From contig QWDQ01000020.1 in the NCBI GenBank assembly GCA_003868215.1, forward strand, positions 186,001 through 250,000: a stretch of 64,000 bases of DNA, read 5' to 3'. The position numbers and the translations under genes were made by a program. A model generated the notes under the pieces. That model was not told where the DNA came from and did not search any database. It worked only from the letters and a program-made list of their open reading frames with translations. The stretch is from Pseudophaeomoniella oleicola. Taxonomy: Eukaryota > Ascomycota > Eurotiomycetes > Phaeomoniellales > Phaeomoniellaceae. This document shows, in pieces, positions 10,913 to 23,024 of the stretch. Numbering within the stretch: the stretch's first letter is position 1; every line of letters starts with the position of its first letter.

Positions 10913-11837
10913 TCAAGCTTCAGGCTTCTTTTCGTCCTCTTGCATTCCTTTCAGAATCCATTCCCTCGCTTCAGCAGCCTTCTTTTCCGCTTCTTTCTCA
11001 TCTGAAAAAGACTTGTAATTGAATTCTGTTGGAACATTTCTACCCTTTTGCAGTCCCGGTCGTTCTTCGAGCATCTCTTCCCATTTCTTCAGATTCGGGA
11101 ATTCATTGATGTCTACGCCAGCCCAAGCTGCGCCCCAGACCCAGCCCACGGTGGTAATGTCGGCAATAGAGATGTGATCACCGACCAAGAAGCCGGATGA
11201 CGACGTGGCAAGCTGCTTGTCAAGGACTCCATATAAACGGCGGGTCTCGTTCGTATACCTTTTCATGGCGTAAGGAATCTTCTCGGGTGCATATCTCACA
11301 AAGTGATTTGCTTGACCTTGCATTGGCCCTACCCCAGCATTTTGAAAGAACAGCCAATTGTTCATTTCGTAATATTCTCTCGTTCCCCTTGGATACGATA
11401 TTTTGTAGTCTTGATCATATTGGTCGATCAAGTAATGAAATATCGAACCTGATTCGAAAAGACGAATGGTGTCCTTGTCCGTTGAGTCCGACCATGAGTC
11501 CGTCAAAGCTGGGATACGACCATTGGGATTGATGTCCAGAAACCATGGCTCCTTTTGTTTGTCTGTCGAAATGTCGAGGGCGACAACTTTGTATGGCTGA
11601 ATAGGTATCATTAGCTATCGATATGGAAATTGCAATTGTTCTCGAGGAGGAATTGAACCTTACCAAACCAAGCTCCTCAAGAGCCATGGAGATTTTGATC
11701 CCATTGGGGGTTTGCGACGTATACAGCGTGATATCCGGTGTCTTGGCCATATTGGGGACAGAGGAATAAGGCTTTCGAGCGAACTGAGAGATGTGTTGTC
11801 GCAGGCGATTTGAAGCTAGATGCCGGGCCAAATACAT
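10913..11837 (-). CDS. Glutathione S-transferase, Ure2/GTT-like
   Basis: Exons 11837-11664 and 11596-10913, with a 67-nt intron (GTAAGG ... TTCAG), give 285 residues from MYLARHL. Starting at MAKTPD (ATG 11750) would give 256. The longer start adds about 29 basic, Arg-rich residues that resemble a mitochondrial leader, so both starts may be used. Thioredoxin-fold half: ITLYTSQTPNGIK (where the catalytic Ser/Asn sits in Ure2-type enzymes), a DINPNGRIPALTD cis-Pro loop and RLFESGSI (the glutathione gamma-glutamyl contact E-S). Helical half: NNWLFFQNAGVGPMQGQ, DHISIADITTVGW and a charged tail. Role: glutathione conjugation or disulfide reduction. Most similar in layout to fungal Ure2-like GSTs; the substrate is unknown. 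Confidence 0.87.
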
Positions 11838-12283
11838 CAGTGACGAAAAAGCAGAGCCTTTACAATGGAAAGTTATGTATATATACACATTTTATCGGCA
11901 TTTGTAGTTTGCCATATATCGGATTAGTAATCGGGAGCTATGAGATTGTCACTTTGGTATGTCATCAATTAAAGCAGCGATTCTCGCCATGAAATCAGAC
12001 CGACGGAACGACGATGAGAGGAGATTGGAAGTACTACGTAGCATGTTGCATTAAACCTGTTTATCTTGAGCATTAGATCTATGGGTTGGTTGTAGATACA
12101 AGTAAGTACCAAAGCGAATCGATGATATAAAGGACTGACTGACTTCGAGGGGGGTATCGATCGCATTGACGCACAAGAATAGAATTCAAAACCAATCGCT
12201 GGCTGACAGATAAAAACAGTTGAGATAGTCATAACGGTTCGTAACAAGAGCGATAGCTTGCATATTATATTGAGTATGCTCTT
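11838..12283. other. Intergenic, nothing recognised
   Basis: Between the GST start and the stop of the large disordered gene. It contains one TACTACGTAG word near 12030. Confidence 0.5.
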
Positions 12284-15200
12284 TCATTCCTCCCAACCTT
12301 TGGTACCGACATCACTCCCTCTGCCGAAGTCGATGGTAGGCACCCATTCCTGACCCGGATATGATGTTGGACTCATAACGATGTCATCATCACTGTCGGA
12401 ATCTGGATGACCGGGTGCTCGAGATCCTGGCAATTCAAAGACGGAATCTTGTTGCTGCTGCTGGTGCTGGTTTGTGGTGATAGATGGAGATGGTTGTCTG
12501 GAAGAGTGGTGAGATTGGACAAGGGAATGAAAAGACGGATGCATAGATGGATGAGGGGAGTGGGTTCGCCGAAAAGGACCAAAGCCACCATGATTGTCCG
12601 TATGTTTATTGTTACCGAAATGTTCGCGGTGAGAGTGCTGACCATCGGAAGAGCTTGCATATTGCTCTTTATTATCGTATCCAGTGTCGGGTTGGTAACT
12701 ATCCCTCCCACCTGCTCTTCCCATGTGTATACCACTATCGTGACCGAATTGATTATTTTCATCATAATACCCGCTTCTTCTTCTGGCTTCCTCTTCTGGC
12801 AGATCAATCCTCCAGGGACCTTCTTGACCTGCACTGTATTCGTTTCGGGGACTGGAGACACGATTCTCATCTCGGAAAGTCCCTAAATGATAGACGGGAC
12901 TATCAAGAGCTGGATCTGCTTGGACATAGGAACTTGGTCTTCCTGCCATTGGGCTGCGACTCCGCTTATGAAGATCGATAGCATGTTGAGAATCACGTTT
13001 CAAGCCTTGAGCTGAGCCGTAAACGTTTGGCCCGTAGACGCTGGGTTGAGTTGTTTCACGTGGGGATACACGGATTGGTGCGGTACTAGCATTGGATTGC
13101 TCTCGGTGATGGCTCCCTGTGCTACCACTTCCAGAGGTATCTAGACGAAGATGTGGCAAGGGTCCTCTGTTTGGAGTCTGCATTTGATTATGCTGGGAAA
13201 AGGTCGGGTACTGAAGTGATTGACGATCATTTGCATCTTCTTCATACTGGTTCCATCGACCATGGTCACTGGACATCACGTTGCCTAGTCCTGACGGGGA
13301 TGTCACTCTACTTGGGACTTCCTGGTCGAATCCATGTGAGGCCTGATATCCGCCTACAGGAGGCGATTGACCCCGAAATTCTGTTTGCTGATCATTTACG
13401 GGTTGGCGGTACATGCCGGACTGCGGTATTGGCTGCTGTCTCTGAGGATGGGATGGACCTGTACCTTGTGGAGAGGCAGTAAACCCGGCAGGATGATTTG
13501 ACGAGTTTTGTACTACAGGTGGTGTCGAGTTTCTCGATGAACGTCCAAAAAGGCCCTATAGAGTCAGATTAAATGTTGGAAATTCTTTTGGGAAACATAC
13601 GCTGAGCCGTGAGAAACCACGTTTCTTGCCTTTGCTATCGGTGTCAGCTTTTGGATCAGATGCAGACGGTCGATGCAATTTCTTTGGTTTCTTTTCTTCA
13701 CTTTTGACTGGTGTCTTGACAGGCGAAGATGTCGCTACTTGCCCCAGGCGATCTCGAGAACCGCTAGGCGTCATGCTAGAGCCCGCAAGTTGGCTTTGTG
13801 AACTACCACTTGCAGGCCGACTTTTACGAAGGAGTCCGGACGGGCCTTTTGGTTTCTCTTTAGTGCTTGATTCCATGAAAAAGTCATCCGAGTCCTCCCT
13901 TTTAAGTTGTGGTCGAGACCGGGACCGTCCATGAAAGACGCCGGAAAAGCGACGCTTATCTGGCGTTGGGAGAGAAGGCGGCTCAATTCCCAGCACAGAG
14001 TACTCTGTTGCTGTGGACCTTGGTATGTATGTTCTCTGATGACTTGGTTCTTGTTGGTCAGGAATGTATCCTTCCGGCGGTTCCTGCCATTGTCCTGAAG
14101 GCGATTGAGTGGACCGTTGATCATAAGGTGAAGGTTGCTGTCGAGGTCTGAAATAGTGACCGTAAGGCCCTGGAATGCGATACGGTTCCTGTTCAAGGGA
14201 TGGGTCTCGAGGCATCGAGTATGAATCTGGAGTGGAATACTCATAGGCGTTGATGTTCGGATCTTCCGTGGCATAATTTTGACTACGGCGGTCAGGATCG
14301 GGAGAACCACGAAACGCCGGGCGATCTTGCACATATGGTCTGTTGAAAGGTCTCGAAAAGGAATGCGGTCGTTTATCGCCTGGCTTACTGGTCCCGTGCG
14401 TAGGTGTAGACGTCTCATGTGTAGAAACCTCCTTTGGCTCTCTTGCCAAGATAGTACTGTTCGGTGCAGGTGCTGGCTGCATAGCTTCCTCTGCTTCAGT
14501 GTCAACGAATGAGAATGGCCGTGGTTTATCCTCGTCATGGTTCTGCTCATTTCCTGAATCCTCGTCCGACTTTGCAGGAACTCTATCATCCTGAGGTATG
14601 GAGACATCTGCACCATTGGAGTCGTGAATAGCATCATGTGGCGAAGGGGCCCGTGCAAGGCCATGAGTAGTATGACCTGCTTCTTCAGCAAAATCTTCGC
14701 CACCGCCTATTTCCTCCATCTTGAGGCCCATAGGTTCCTCTATGAGCCTTCCTGACTCATGACTAAGGCGAGACTTTTCATTGTCAACGGTAGGAGATGG
14801 GACGCGGGGTACTTGAGGTTCGATGGCAGCAGGTACAGCATCCACATTGGGTGCAACCAGATCCTGCGATGATTCTCCGTCCGCCAGGATTGTGCCCGTT
14901 GGAGGAGACACATGATGACCAAATTGCTCCGTACTCTCCGATGAACGCTGATCCTGAAGTGGTTGAGGAGGGTCGGGTTGATGACTCTCAGCGAAGCCAA
15001 CATCGTCGAGGTCGATATCCAAGGGCGAGTGAGGCTCAAGAGTTAGATGATGACTAAACGTCTGTCCGAGACTCTGAGTAACGGGAGACCGCTCATCACC
15101 TGAAGCCGCGGGCCGAGTCACTGGACTGACTGACCGACCTGGTAGCGGATCGCCATTCTGGCTACCTAAAGCAGAGATACGAGGACTGGGGACCCTGCCG

Positions 15201-15514
15201 GACTCATCATGGGATTCAGAGTCCCGGGAAGCAGAGGTCCTTTCCGGGCTTGCATTTGGCTTATAAGGAGGTGGAGCAAGAGAGCCAAGTTGACGGGGAA
15301 GTTCAGGCACTTCGGTACTTTGACGTTCGGAACTTCGTCTGTTAGCTTCCGTGGGTGCATATGACAATGACCATGTGTCGGTATTGTTATCATCGGTTTG
15401 CACAGATGCCCTAGATCGACGCCTGGATGAGGAAGGTCCTTGTGCATTGGAATGTGGGGTTCCGCTGGTGACAACAACAATGGGCTGAGATTTTCGACGT
15501 GACGCGAAGAATGC
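12284..15514 (-). CDS. C-terminal exons of a giant disordered fungal protein
   Basis: Exons 15514-13601 and 13555-12284 are joined by a 45-nt intron (RGFSRLS|GLFGRSS). Both junctions are phase 0 and no convincing start codon precedes the first exon, so I read them as the continuation of the gene starting at 19694, together about 2397 residues. Content is almost wholly Ser/Pro/Gln/Arg-rich and predicted disordered. Short ordered-looking motifs are FFASRRKSQP at the join, KKRGFSRLSGLFGRS (a basic patch often seen before membrane- or actin-binding regions) and a C-terminal DSDSDDDIVMSPTSYPGQEW. Alternative: a separate gene using an ATG near 15573 and a very short intron. Function unknown; a cytoskeletal or cortical scaffold role would be a guess. 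Confidence 0.62.
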
Positions 15515-15686
15515 CTAGAGGAGACAAGAAATTAATACAATACCCCTTGCATGAGAAGAGACCAAACATTATCCATTAAGCTTGGCAGCTATCCACAGAA
15601 TTTGTCCATGACAAGAGAAGAAAAACACAGCGCTTGATCTGGTGGTTGAGAAAGAAAGTCCTCTACAAAGAAAATCATTGGTCTAC
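15515..15686 (-). other. Proposed 172-nt intron of the giant gene
   Basis: Donor AAG|GTAGAC, acceptor TCTCCTCTAG|GCATTC, with ATTAAT as a possible branch site 20 nt before the acceptor. Without splicing the upstream frame stops four codons after the donor, so this intron decides whether 12.3-19.7 kb is one gene or two. Confidence 0.5.
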
Positions 15687-18600
15687 CTTATCGCCACCAC
15701 CACTGCTTCGGAATTTGTTCTTCCCCTTTGCAAAAAGACCTTTGGCTGCACCACCTGCTTTGCCTCCTAACTTTTCAGCACTGGCGAGCAGATGTTCTCT
15801 CCGTTTCCCACCGAGAGTATGGTCTTGGGGAGGCTTGTCCTCCGTTGTCGACGGCTGTGTATTGCTGCTAAGCGGCACTATACGGGGGAACTTGGGCCTT
15901 GATGGGGACACCTTGTGGCCGAGTACTGCTTCAGTATCCTGTTCTGAAAAGCGTCCGTTGTTCGATATCATGCTAGTATGCTCTGGTATCTGTTCGGCTG
16001 TTGCTTTCATCCAACCGGCAAGGCCTGTATCGATAGACGCAAATTGCTCACGAGCATTATTGTAAGCATTGACCCTGTCCGGTGTACCCTTGATCGATAG
16101 TATATCCCGAAAAGACATGATGTGAGGTTCAGATCTAGACTCGGTGGTAGTTATGGTTGGAAGCTGTTGAGCAATGTCAGGAGCCTCATATGCTTGGCTC
16201 GTTTCTGGAGGTGTTGCCGATGATCTGCGTTCTTCTTCGACAGAAGGTATGAATATATCTTGCGTGCCGTGTGCTTCAGACACCTGGGGCTGCTCCTTCG
16301 ACAAATCAAGGGGTTCAAAGCCTGGTTCTCTGTGCTCAGTGACGCTCTCTGGTTCTACCGGGGCAAAGTCCTGCTGTTCTACATCGTTGGAGGTTGCATC
16401 TGCTGGTTCCACTGTTGGTTGGGGTGGCTGCTCCTCTTCTTCGGGCAAGCTTTCCCATGAGAACCGTCTCTTTAGTGGCGCTGGTTCTTCCGCAATAGGC
16501 TGAGGATGGTGCGGTGGATCTTGCAGCTCCGTGCCATGATGATCTTCGGCAACAGGTTCAGTGACAGTCTGATGAATCGTCGGCGGCACATCGTCTTCCT
16601 CTTCTCTTGATTCATTCCAATAGCTGTCATACTCTTTAGGTAGAAGAGGGCTTTCGAGAGGTGTATTTTCTTGTGCTGATGATAAATTTGCCGGTGACTG
16701 CGGTGATTTCTCGATTGCGTCCTGCTCATCTGCACCGACATTCGAAGTTCTGGGCGTCAGACTCTTGACGATTTCTTTTCGAAGTCGATCGCTTTCGGTA
16801 TCTTGTGGAGATGTGTCTGTGCTCAGGCTCGGTATAATCTGGGGTCGTATGGGAGTGAAAGCATGGGCTTCAGGAGAACGAGAGCGACCAGTGCGAAGTG
16901 GGGATGGAAAATAATCAGACTCGGTAGACACCTGATGTGGTACTTCTCCTATAGGCGTATCTTTTGGTGGTGGAGTGGGCGGAGCACTTGAAGCAGAAGA
17001 TACCCCAGAGGGTACGAGACCAGAGTCGGACGGTTGCAGATAAGACGGTTCTCGTCGAGTATATTCACTGTAAGGCGTTGAATCCGCTTCCAGTTTTGGA
17101 CTTGATGTTGTGATCTGGGGGACTGCACTGTCTGCAGTCTCTGATTCAGACGAACTCTCTTCAGTTGCACTGGTTCCGACAGTTGCAGCAGTCAATGCGC
17201 CCGCCAGCGCGGATCCTGCAGCAGCAGCTGCCGCGAACGCTCTAGCTTGGGGGGTTTCTTCTTGGTGCCTCTCTTCAATTTCGTGTGCTTTGACATCATG
17301 TCCATATCCACTCTGAATTTCGTCTTGCTGCCGTAGCTCAGCCAGGGTTGGCTCTCTTGGTAAGTCGCCGCCTTGATTAGGCGTTGAAGTGCCATCATTA
17401 GTCGTGTAAGAGTTCCAGCCACCAGGAAGAGAAGGCCTGAAGCTATCTAAGCGTTCGTTTGAAGGCCTGAAGGGTTCGACAGTTCGCTCTGGGCTACCTG
17501 CAGGAGAAGATCTTCCAGAAGCTGTTTCAAACCTGCCAGTAAGACCTTTCACAGTCCCCTTGGTTGGAGATTCTGCCCTCGGTATTGCTGGTTGCTTGAA
17601 TTCCGTCTGTTCTAACTGATCTTTCGGCGGAGGACTCGGGACTCGATCTTCTAGCTCCGACACAGTACGCCGCTCTGATGAAGGCAGTGGCTTTTCGACA
17701 CCAGCGTCTATAGGAGTTGCCGTAGAAATCGTTGCGAGTTCAGAACGTGGTGTATCACTGGTTACAACGCTTAGAGGTCTTCTGGCCGGACTGTTGCTCG
17801 GACTGGGACTGCCTGTGTTACGTCGGAAACCAGAGCGGGGAGGTGTTTGTAAATCCTCATCCTCATCGTACTTGGGTGGGGGTACTGGTGCTTTCATAGT
17901 CGACGAAGAGTCTGGCCGCGGTGTTGACATAGACGGCTCTTCGTATATAGTAGGCTCTGTGTGCATTGGTGGTTGCTTCGTATCTGCAGCGGCATTGCTG
18001 GAGCTCCGACTGATGATCGGACTGATATCGGAAGTCTTTGCACTGTTAGACCTTACGATACTATCGCCTACTGAAGATGAAGGTGTCCCTGGGTTCATTT
18101 TCTGTGACTCGTCGAAAGCTTGATTGACACTAGAATCGAATGGTCTAGGAACCTGGGGTGAATTTGAATCTGTATATGGACTATTCATTTGCCCGAAGAA
18201 GTCGTCTCCAAAAGCAGAGATACCACCGACAGCAGGTAGCGTCATGGAATTTTGAGACTTCGCTGTAGATGCCGAGATAGGATCTCGCCTATTGGAGTAT
18301 GTTGAAGAAGCTGATGGCGGCTCTTGATTGTCTCCAGAAACGGTTTGTGATTGCGGCGCCACAGACGGGTGATCCTTTGGTGCATCTTGAAGGATATGGT
18401 CGAAGCCATATTCACTTTTTCGTTCTATGACAGGGTCGAGCACAGGCTTCAGTCTCCCAGAATCATCTCCAACATTCAATGCTTCCGCACTCGATCTTCT
18501 CCCGGCAGTGCGCCCCATGCTATCCGTGCTCTTCCTCGGACGCAGTGAGGAAGTAGAGTCTCGAGCACTGTTTCCCATGAAATCTAAACTTGGCCGTGTC

Positions 18601-19694
18601 GATTCTTCTGATTGTCTCCTTTGCCTTTCTCGTTGTTCTTCCATCCGTTTATAGATATCAGCCGGTCGAATGAAAGGCAGTGCTTTCGGTGGTCCCTTTT
18701 CTGAGTTGTCAGAGGCTGACATGTCATCCGTCGGCCCTGCGCTAGGGTTGAATGGAGCTTGCTCTTGGCTCAGACTACTCTTTCGAGGTGGAGGCCGTGT
18801 AGCTGGGCTTGACTCGCGGGAACCACTTTCTGAACCTCTTGCAACACCCGGCATTGGAGGAGCACCTGGACCTGGCCCGCGGAACCCTAGACTTGGACTT
18901 CCAGACCTCCCCATGATATCACCCATGGCTGGTCTACCATTTGACTGGGACCTTCTACCTGAGGAAGGAGGTGGACCAGAGTATGGACCAGCTGAGTAAG
19001 GTGCTACCCTCGAATCACCCGGGGTTCCAGAACGTGGGGGATAAGGCCCACCGCGTGGCTCTGGGTATGGACCGCCCCGAAGATCCGGATATGCACCTCC
19101 TCGAGAATCTGGTCTGAAATTATGTGGAGTGCGAGCAGCTGATGGGTCTGGAATGAAAGGCGCATGTGGGTATGGATCAAATCCCCCTGGTGATCCTCGC
19201 TGACCTTGGCCAGTATTTAATCGTAGAGGCGACTGGTTCCTAGGAGAGCCCATTCGTGGAGGACCAAATTGCTCACCAGGTGCAAATGGCGGTCTGCTTG
19301 AAGACGGATAGGGACCATCGTGAAACCCGCTTTGGGAGTTCAGTGAATATGTTCGCCTTTCGTCACCCCTATCGAATGACGGTCTGCCTCTCGGTTGTCC
19401 GTGGGCAGGATTAGATGCTCCGCGCGTTGCTTGTGGACTTGGCTGGAAAGAGAGCTCGCCGTATCGACCACGATCAGCGGACTGAGGATAGGGTCCATCA
19501 AACCCAGCGCCTGGTCGAGCCGAGCCTGCTTGAGAACCCGGCCCAGGTCTGTCATAATCATCGTCATCACTATCGCCCCAATCGTCTCCTTCGTATGAAT
19601 ATGATTTAGCTTCCACCCATCTCTTTGTCTTTGATCGATTCAAATTGGTTTTGAACGAGGTTGGCTGGCCCGAAGATGGCGATGTCGGGTTCAT
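15687..19694 (-). CDS. N-terminal exon of a giant disordered fungal protein
   Basis: A single 4-kb exon of 1336 residues from MNPTSPSSGQ. Near the N-terminus is NRSKTKRWVEAKSYSYEGDD, a block I recognise as conserved in otherwise disordered proteins of Pezizomycotina; it is the best family marker here. It is followed by an acidic WGDSDDDDYDRPG patch, Gly/Pro/Arg repeats (about residues 180-300: GGPYPEPRGGPYP and similar), PxxP-rich segments such as VPPPKYDEDED, a FIRPADIYKRMEEQRERQR helix (about 345-370), an Ala-rich segment and a C-terminal GGAAKGLFAKGKNKFRSSG. No enzymatic domain is visible. The many PxxP and RSxS sites suggest SH3 binding and heavy phosphorylation (inference). The exon then joins 15514-12284. 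Confidence 0.8.
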
Positions 19695-21010
19695 CTTCGT
19701 GTCGCATCAAACCAGCGATCTGGCGCTATCAGCTAAGAAAGCCAAAGCCAAATCGACCGAGCGAGTTGCGCGGTGGAACGGTAACGTAGACGAAGATGCA
19801 AAGACGCGGCTTCAGAACATTACCCTCGGCATTCTGATGCCCGAAAGTTTTATGCAACCCTTTTCCGCCACGCGCCGCACGGTTGCAGAAGCGTTGGAAA
19901 GGACCAATACTGGAATACCGCTCTCACCAGCTACTCGCGGCGATCAGCAACGACTTTAATCGCAGCTGCTGTGAAACGAATGAAAAAGGGGCCCTTTGTG
20001 AGTTGTGTGATGATGGAAGCAATGGCTGGCTTACGCACACGAATTCTTGATGGTCGCGAAAACCAAGGAACAGCACGTAGGTCTGAGGCTCACTGCGCCA
20101 CAGTAGACCTCTCGCTACGTAACTGGATTGCCGCTTTGTTGAAGGACTACGTAGTAGCGGAAAGTAAAAAGAAGGACAGGGGAATGTACACTAAGCAAGT
20201 CGATCCCAATTAATTCCAGAGAGTGTGCACATGAGCCAACCTCTCGAATAGCAGTGATTAGATACTCAGAACATCGAGCACAACACAGTGGAAGAGTGCA
20301 TTAGCCCTTTCGAACGGTGAGAGAAGTATATAGTCTTCATGCTACAAGGCTACTCTACAGTACTTAGCCACTCGAGGTATCGTAGTAGTAGATGCCACGG
20401 ATACTGAACACATCTCGTATTCTTGTTCTATTTTGGGCAATCGGCGCGATCATTGTCTCAGGAATACCGTACTGGATGAGCAAGACCGTAAGGTAATTAT
20501 CTACCCTAAGTACTACATAGTATAACATTGTGGCTGGTGATAGCCTCTACAGTTGCCAATATTGATCATTAGGTGCTATCCAGGTTGCTACCAGATAAGC
20601 AGGTGCCTGTAGAGCAAGCTAAATTAGATTAGTGGTAGGGGTTTGGATAGCAAGTGAATGGCAGGCTTTAACTGAGAGCGCGGAGAAGGACAAAGAGATC
20701 ACATACTTTACCTGATTCAGCCAATGCTGCGACTCTCAACGTTCCCTTTACTTTTGTTTCATATCGACGGTCCCAATCGTGTCTGCTATTGCACTCTCTG
20801 ATAACGTTCAGACATATCTAGACGATACTCGCAGACTGCCTGATCCTTCTTCCCTCTCAACCTGTTAAGAAGACCGACGATAGCCCCCTTTAACTTCCTG
20901 TGCCTTGTCTTCGTCCACACCCCACGTCTTGCAACTACTACGACCACCGCGGCCACAATCTCAAACATTCCTTGAGACGAGCGCTATATTGTACGTCTAG
21001 ACTTTGCACC
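19695..21010. other. Divergent intergenic region between the giant gene and SED5
   Basis: About 1.3 kb of shared promoter. It holds the candidate small spliced gene at 20392-20632 and several CTACGTA words (around 20117, 20149 and 20514). Nothing else was recognised. Confidence 0.5.
20392..20632 (+). CDS. Candidate 51-residue single-pass membrane protein (spliced)
   Basis: Exon 1 (20392-20487) encodes MPRILNTSRILVLFWAIGAI plus IVSGIPYWMSKT: a basic start, one clear hydrophobic helix and a polar end. A GTAAGG donor follows at once. With the acceptor TCATTAG at 20572, exon 2 (20573-20632) continues in frame as VLSRLLPDKQVPVEQAKLD and a stop. The layout resembles small mitochondrial or ER membrane proteins. 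The helix followed by P-W then LP also recalls the N-terminus of PIG-S/Gpi17, but nothing else of that protein follows. The evidence is only frame, splice sites and hydrophobicity, so this is a weak call. Confidence 0.3.
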
Positions 21011-22184
21011 ATGGTTACCTCGGTGCAGGACCGGACAAATGAGTTTCGGTCCATCCTCGCCCAGGCGCAGAAGAAGCAGGCTTCAACTAAAGGTGGCGCA
21101 CAGAAGGCTTCTCTGCTATCAGATGCGCAAAGACGAGAAGCAAATGGATCGCCAAATGGACAGAGCAGACGCACGAGGTCGGAATTTGCAAGAAATGCGG
21201 CGCAAATCGGTAGAGGCATAACAGCAACAATGGGAAAACTGGAGAGATTAGCGCAACGTGAGTAGGAACGGTTGATTGAGTACATGGCATTGAAGGCTAA
21301 CAAGGCCTGCAGTCGCCCGCAGGAAGACATTGTTCGATGACAAGCCTGTCGAGATTTCAGAACTCACCTACATCATCAAGCAAGACCTGGCAGCATTAAA
21401 CAGTCAGATATTACAATTGCAGGCATTCACTCAGTCTCAGCACCCCAACGCTTCAACGCCTAAGTCAGCCGATCAGGAAGGTCAGCACAACAAGAATGTT
21501 GTTGTGATGCTCCAAGGAAAAGTGGCAGACGTAGCAGCGAATTTTAAGGATGTGCTTGAGGTCCGAACGAAGAACATACAAGCGTCACGATCAAGAACCG
21601 AGAACTTCGTTTCCTCCGTCTCTGCTCGTTCCGCGTCCACATTAGAAGCCCAACGATCAGAATCACCTCTCTATCAAGCGGGATCTCGCTCACGAACGCC
21701 TCAGCCAAATTACAACCCCGATCTCTTGACCCTCGAACCATCATCCTCCTCCGCCCTGACACGCTCCGGACCGATGTCCGATCAACAACTGCTGATCATG
21801 GAAGAAGCCCAGCCTTCCAACACATACATACAACAGCGAGGCGAAGCAATAGAAGCGATAGAAAGGACCATTAGCGAGCTAGGTGGTATCTTCGGCCAAT
21901 TAGCAAGCATGGTCTCGGAGCAATCCGAAATGATCCAGAGGATAGACGCTAATACGGAAGACGTGGTAGATAACGTCCAAGGCGCGCAGAGGGAATTGTT
22001 GAAGTATTGGAGCAGGGTCCAAGGGAACAGATGGTTGGTGGCTAAGATGTTTGGCGTTTTGATGGTAGGTCGTCCTCCCTCCTCCCCCTCATTCATATCT
22101 TCTCCTCCTGTTGGTTTTTTGCTGAACCACATACTAACAACTCAACAGATCTTCTTCCTCCTCTGGGTCTTAATATCAGGCTAG
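21011..22184 (+). CDS. SED5: Syntaxin-5 type t-SNARE (Qa-SNARE of the Golgi)
   Basis: Exons 21011-21257, 21313-22064 and 22149-22184 (introns 55 and 84 nt) give 344 residues, the usual length of fungal Sed5. The N-terminal VQDRTNEFRSILAQAQ matches the Sly1-binding peptide region of syntaxin 5. A three-helix Habc region follows, then a Ser-rich linker. The SNARE helix (about 255-320) is YIQQRGEAIEAIERTISELG ... LASMVSEQSEMIQRIDANTE; the Gln in SEQSEMI fits the Qa zero-layer position. The tail anchor is split by intron 2: WLVAKMFGVLM|IFFLLWVLISG. Role: ER-to-Golgi and intra-Golgi fusion with Bos1, Bet1 and Ykt6 partners (family knowledge). Confidence 0.95.
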
Positions 22185-23024
22185 AAAAGCTCTCTCACCT
22201 GCGTTTCCCAACATTACGTCCGACATCTTGTCCTTCTCCTCCTCCTCTACCTACCTACTTATTCAACCACTTCTCATACCATCCCATACATCCAAACCCT
22301 TTTTATCTCCGTTTACTGTATAATCTAGCCCTCCATCCATTTTGATGATAAACCTAGACACCCTTTTTTCTAATCGTTGTAACAATATATGTCTATTTGC
22401 TGTTCTATTATTGAATGTAGTAACATCTACAAATTGTTTTTCACCTCTCGATTCTCTTTTCAAAGAACAAGGGGGGGCCGGACATGTTTCATGGAAGGAT
22501 TGATCATGGCAAGAAATTTCTTTTGTATCTATTTTGGGATATTTGATGCGTCTTATATTATATGTTACAGTGACACATGTCTCTCGAGGGTTGGAGGAGT
22601 GTATATACGCGGGGCACACGCATCGTATATACAATACGGGAGGGGAGTTCAGAAAGGAAGAAGGAAAGATCCTGCTTGGCTTTCGAGAAACTCGTCCCCT
22701 TCTCGTCGTCTGGTCTGTACTTACCTGTCTCTTCCTTCAACGCCGGTATAAGAAGTACAAGGACGACAATATGGGAAATCAGAAAAGGGAGGTCTCTTCT
22801 TGTCTTGTCTTACCTTCTATCGTTCGTTCGCATTCCTTAGTGGGAGCCTTAAGTACCCTTCCGGACACACATATATAGGTATTGATACCTTGTTAGTGCG
22901 AGTGGGAAATGACTTACCTTTGGCCGAAATTCGACGTTCGAGTCCTTCCGTTTATTACCTTACCTTTCCTGGTAGACCATCATCCTCATGAAACCAAAGT
23001 TTCGCGACGGTCTAGATTGCGTCC
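22185..23024. other. Convergent intergenic region, nothing recognised
   Basis: Lies between the SED5 stop and the stop of the minus-strand unknown at 23025, so it is mainly two 3' flanks. Overlapping frames on both strands have no recognisable content. Confidence 0.5.

Noticed and set aside
12373-12981. Several frames on both strands over the 3' exon of the giant gene
   Set aside because: These are shadows of the Ser/Gln/His-rich exon, which has proper splice connection upstream.
13771-14703. Long minus-strand frame inside the giant gene
   Set aside because: It lies fully within the second exon of the disordered gene in another frame; its composition is that of a shadow.
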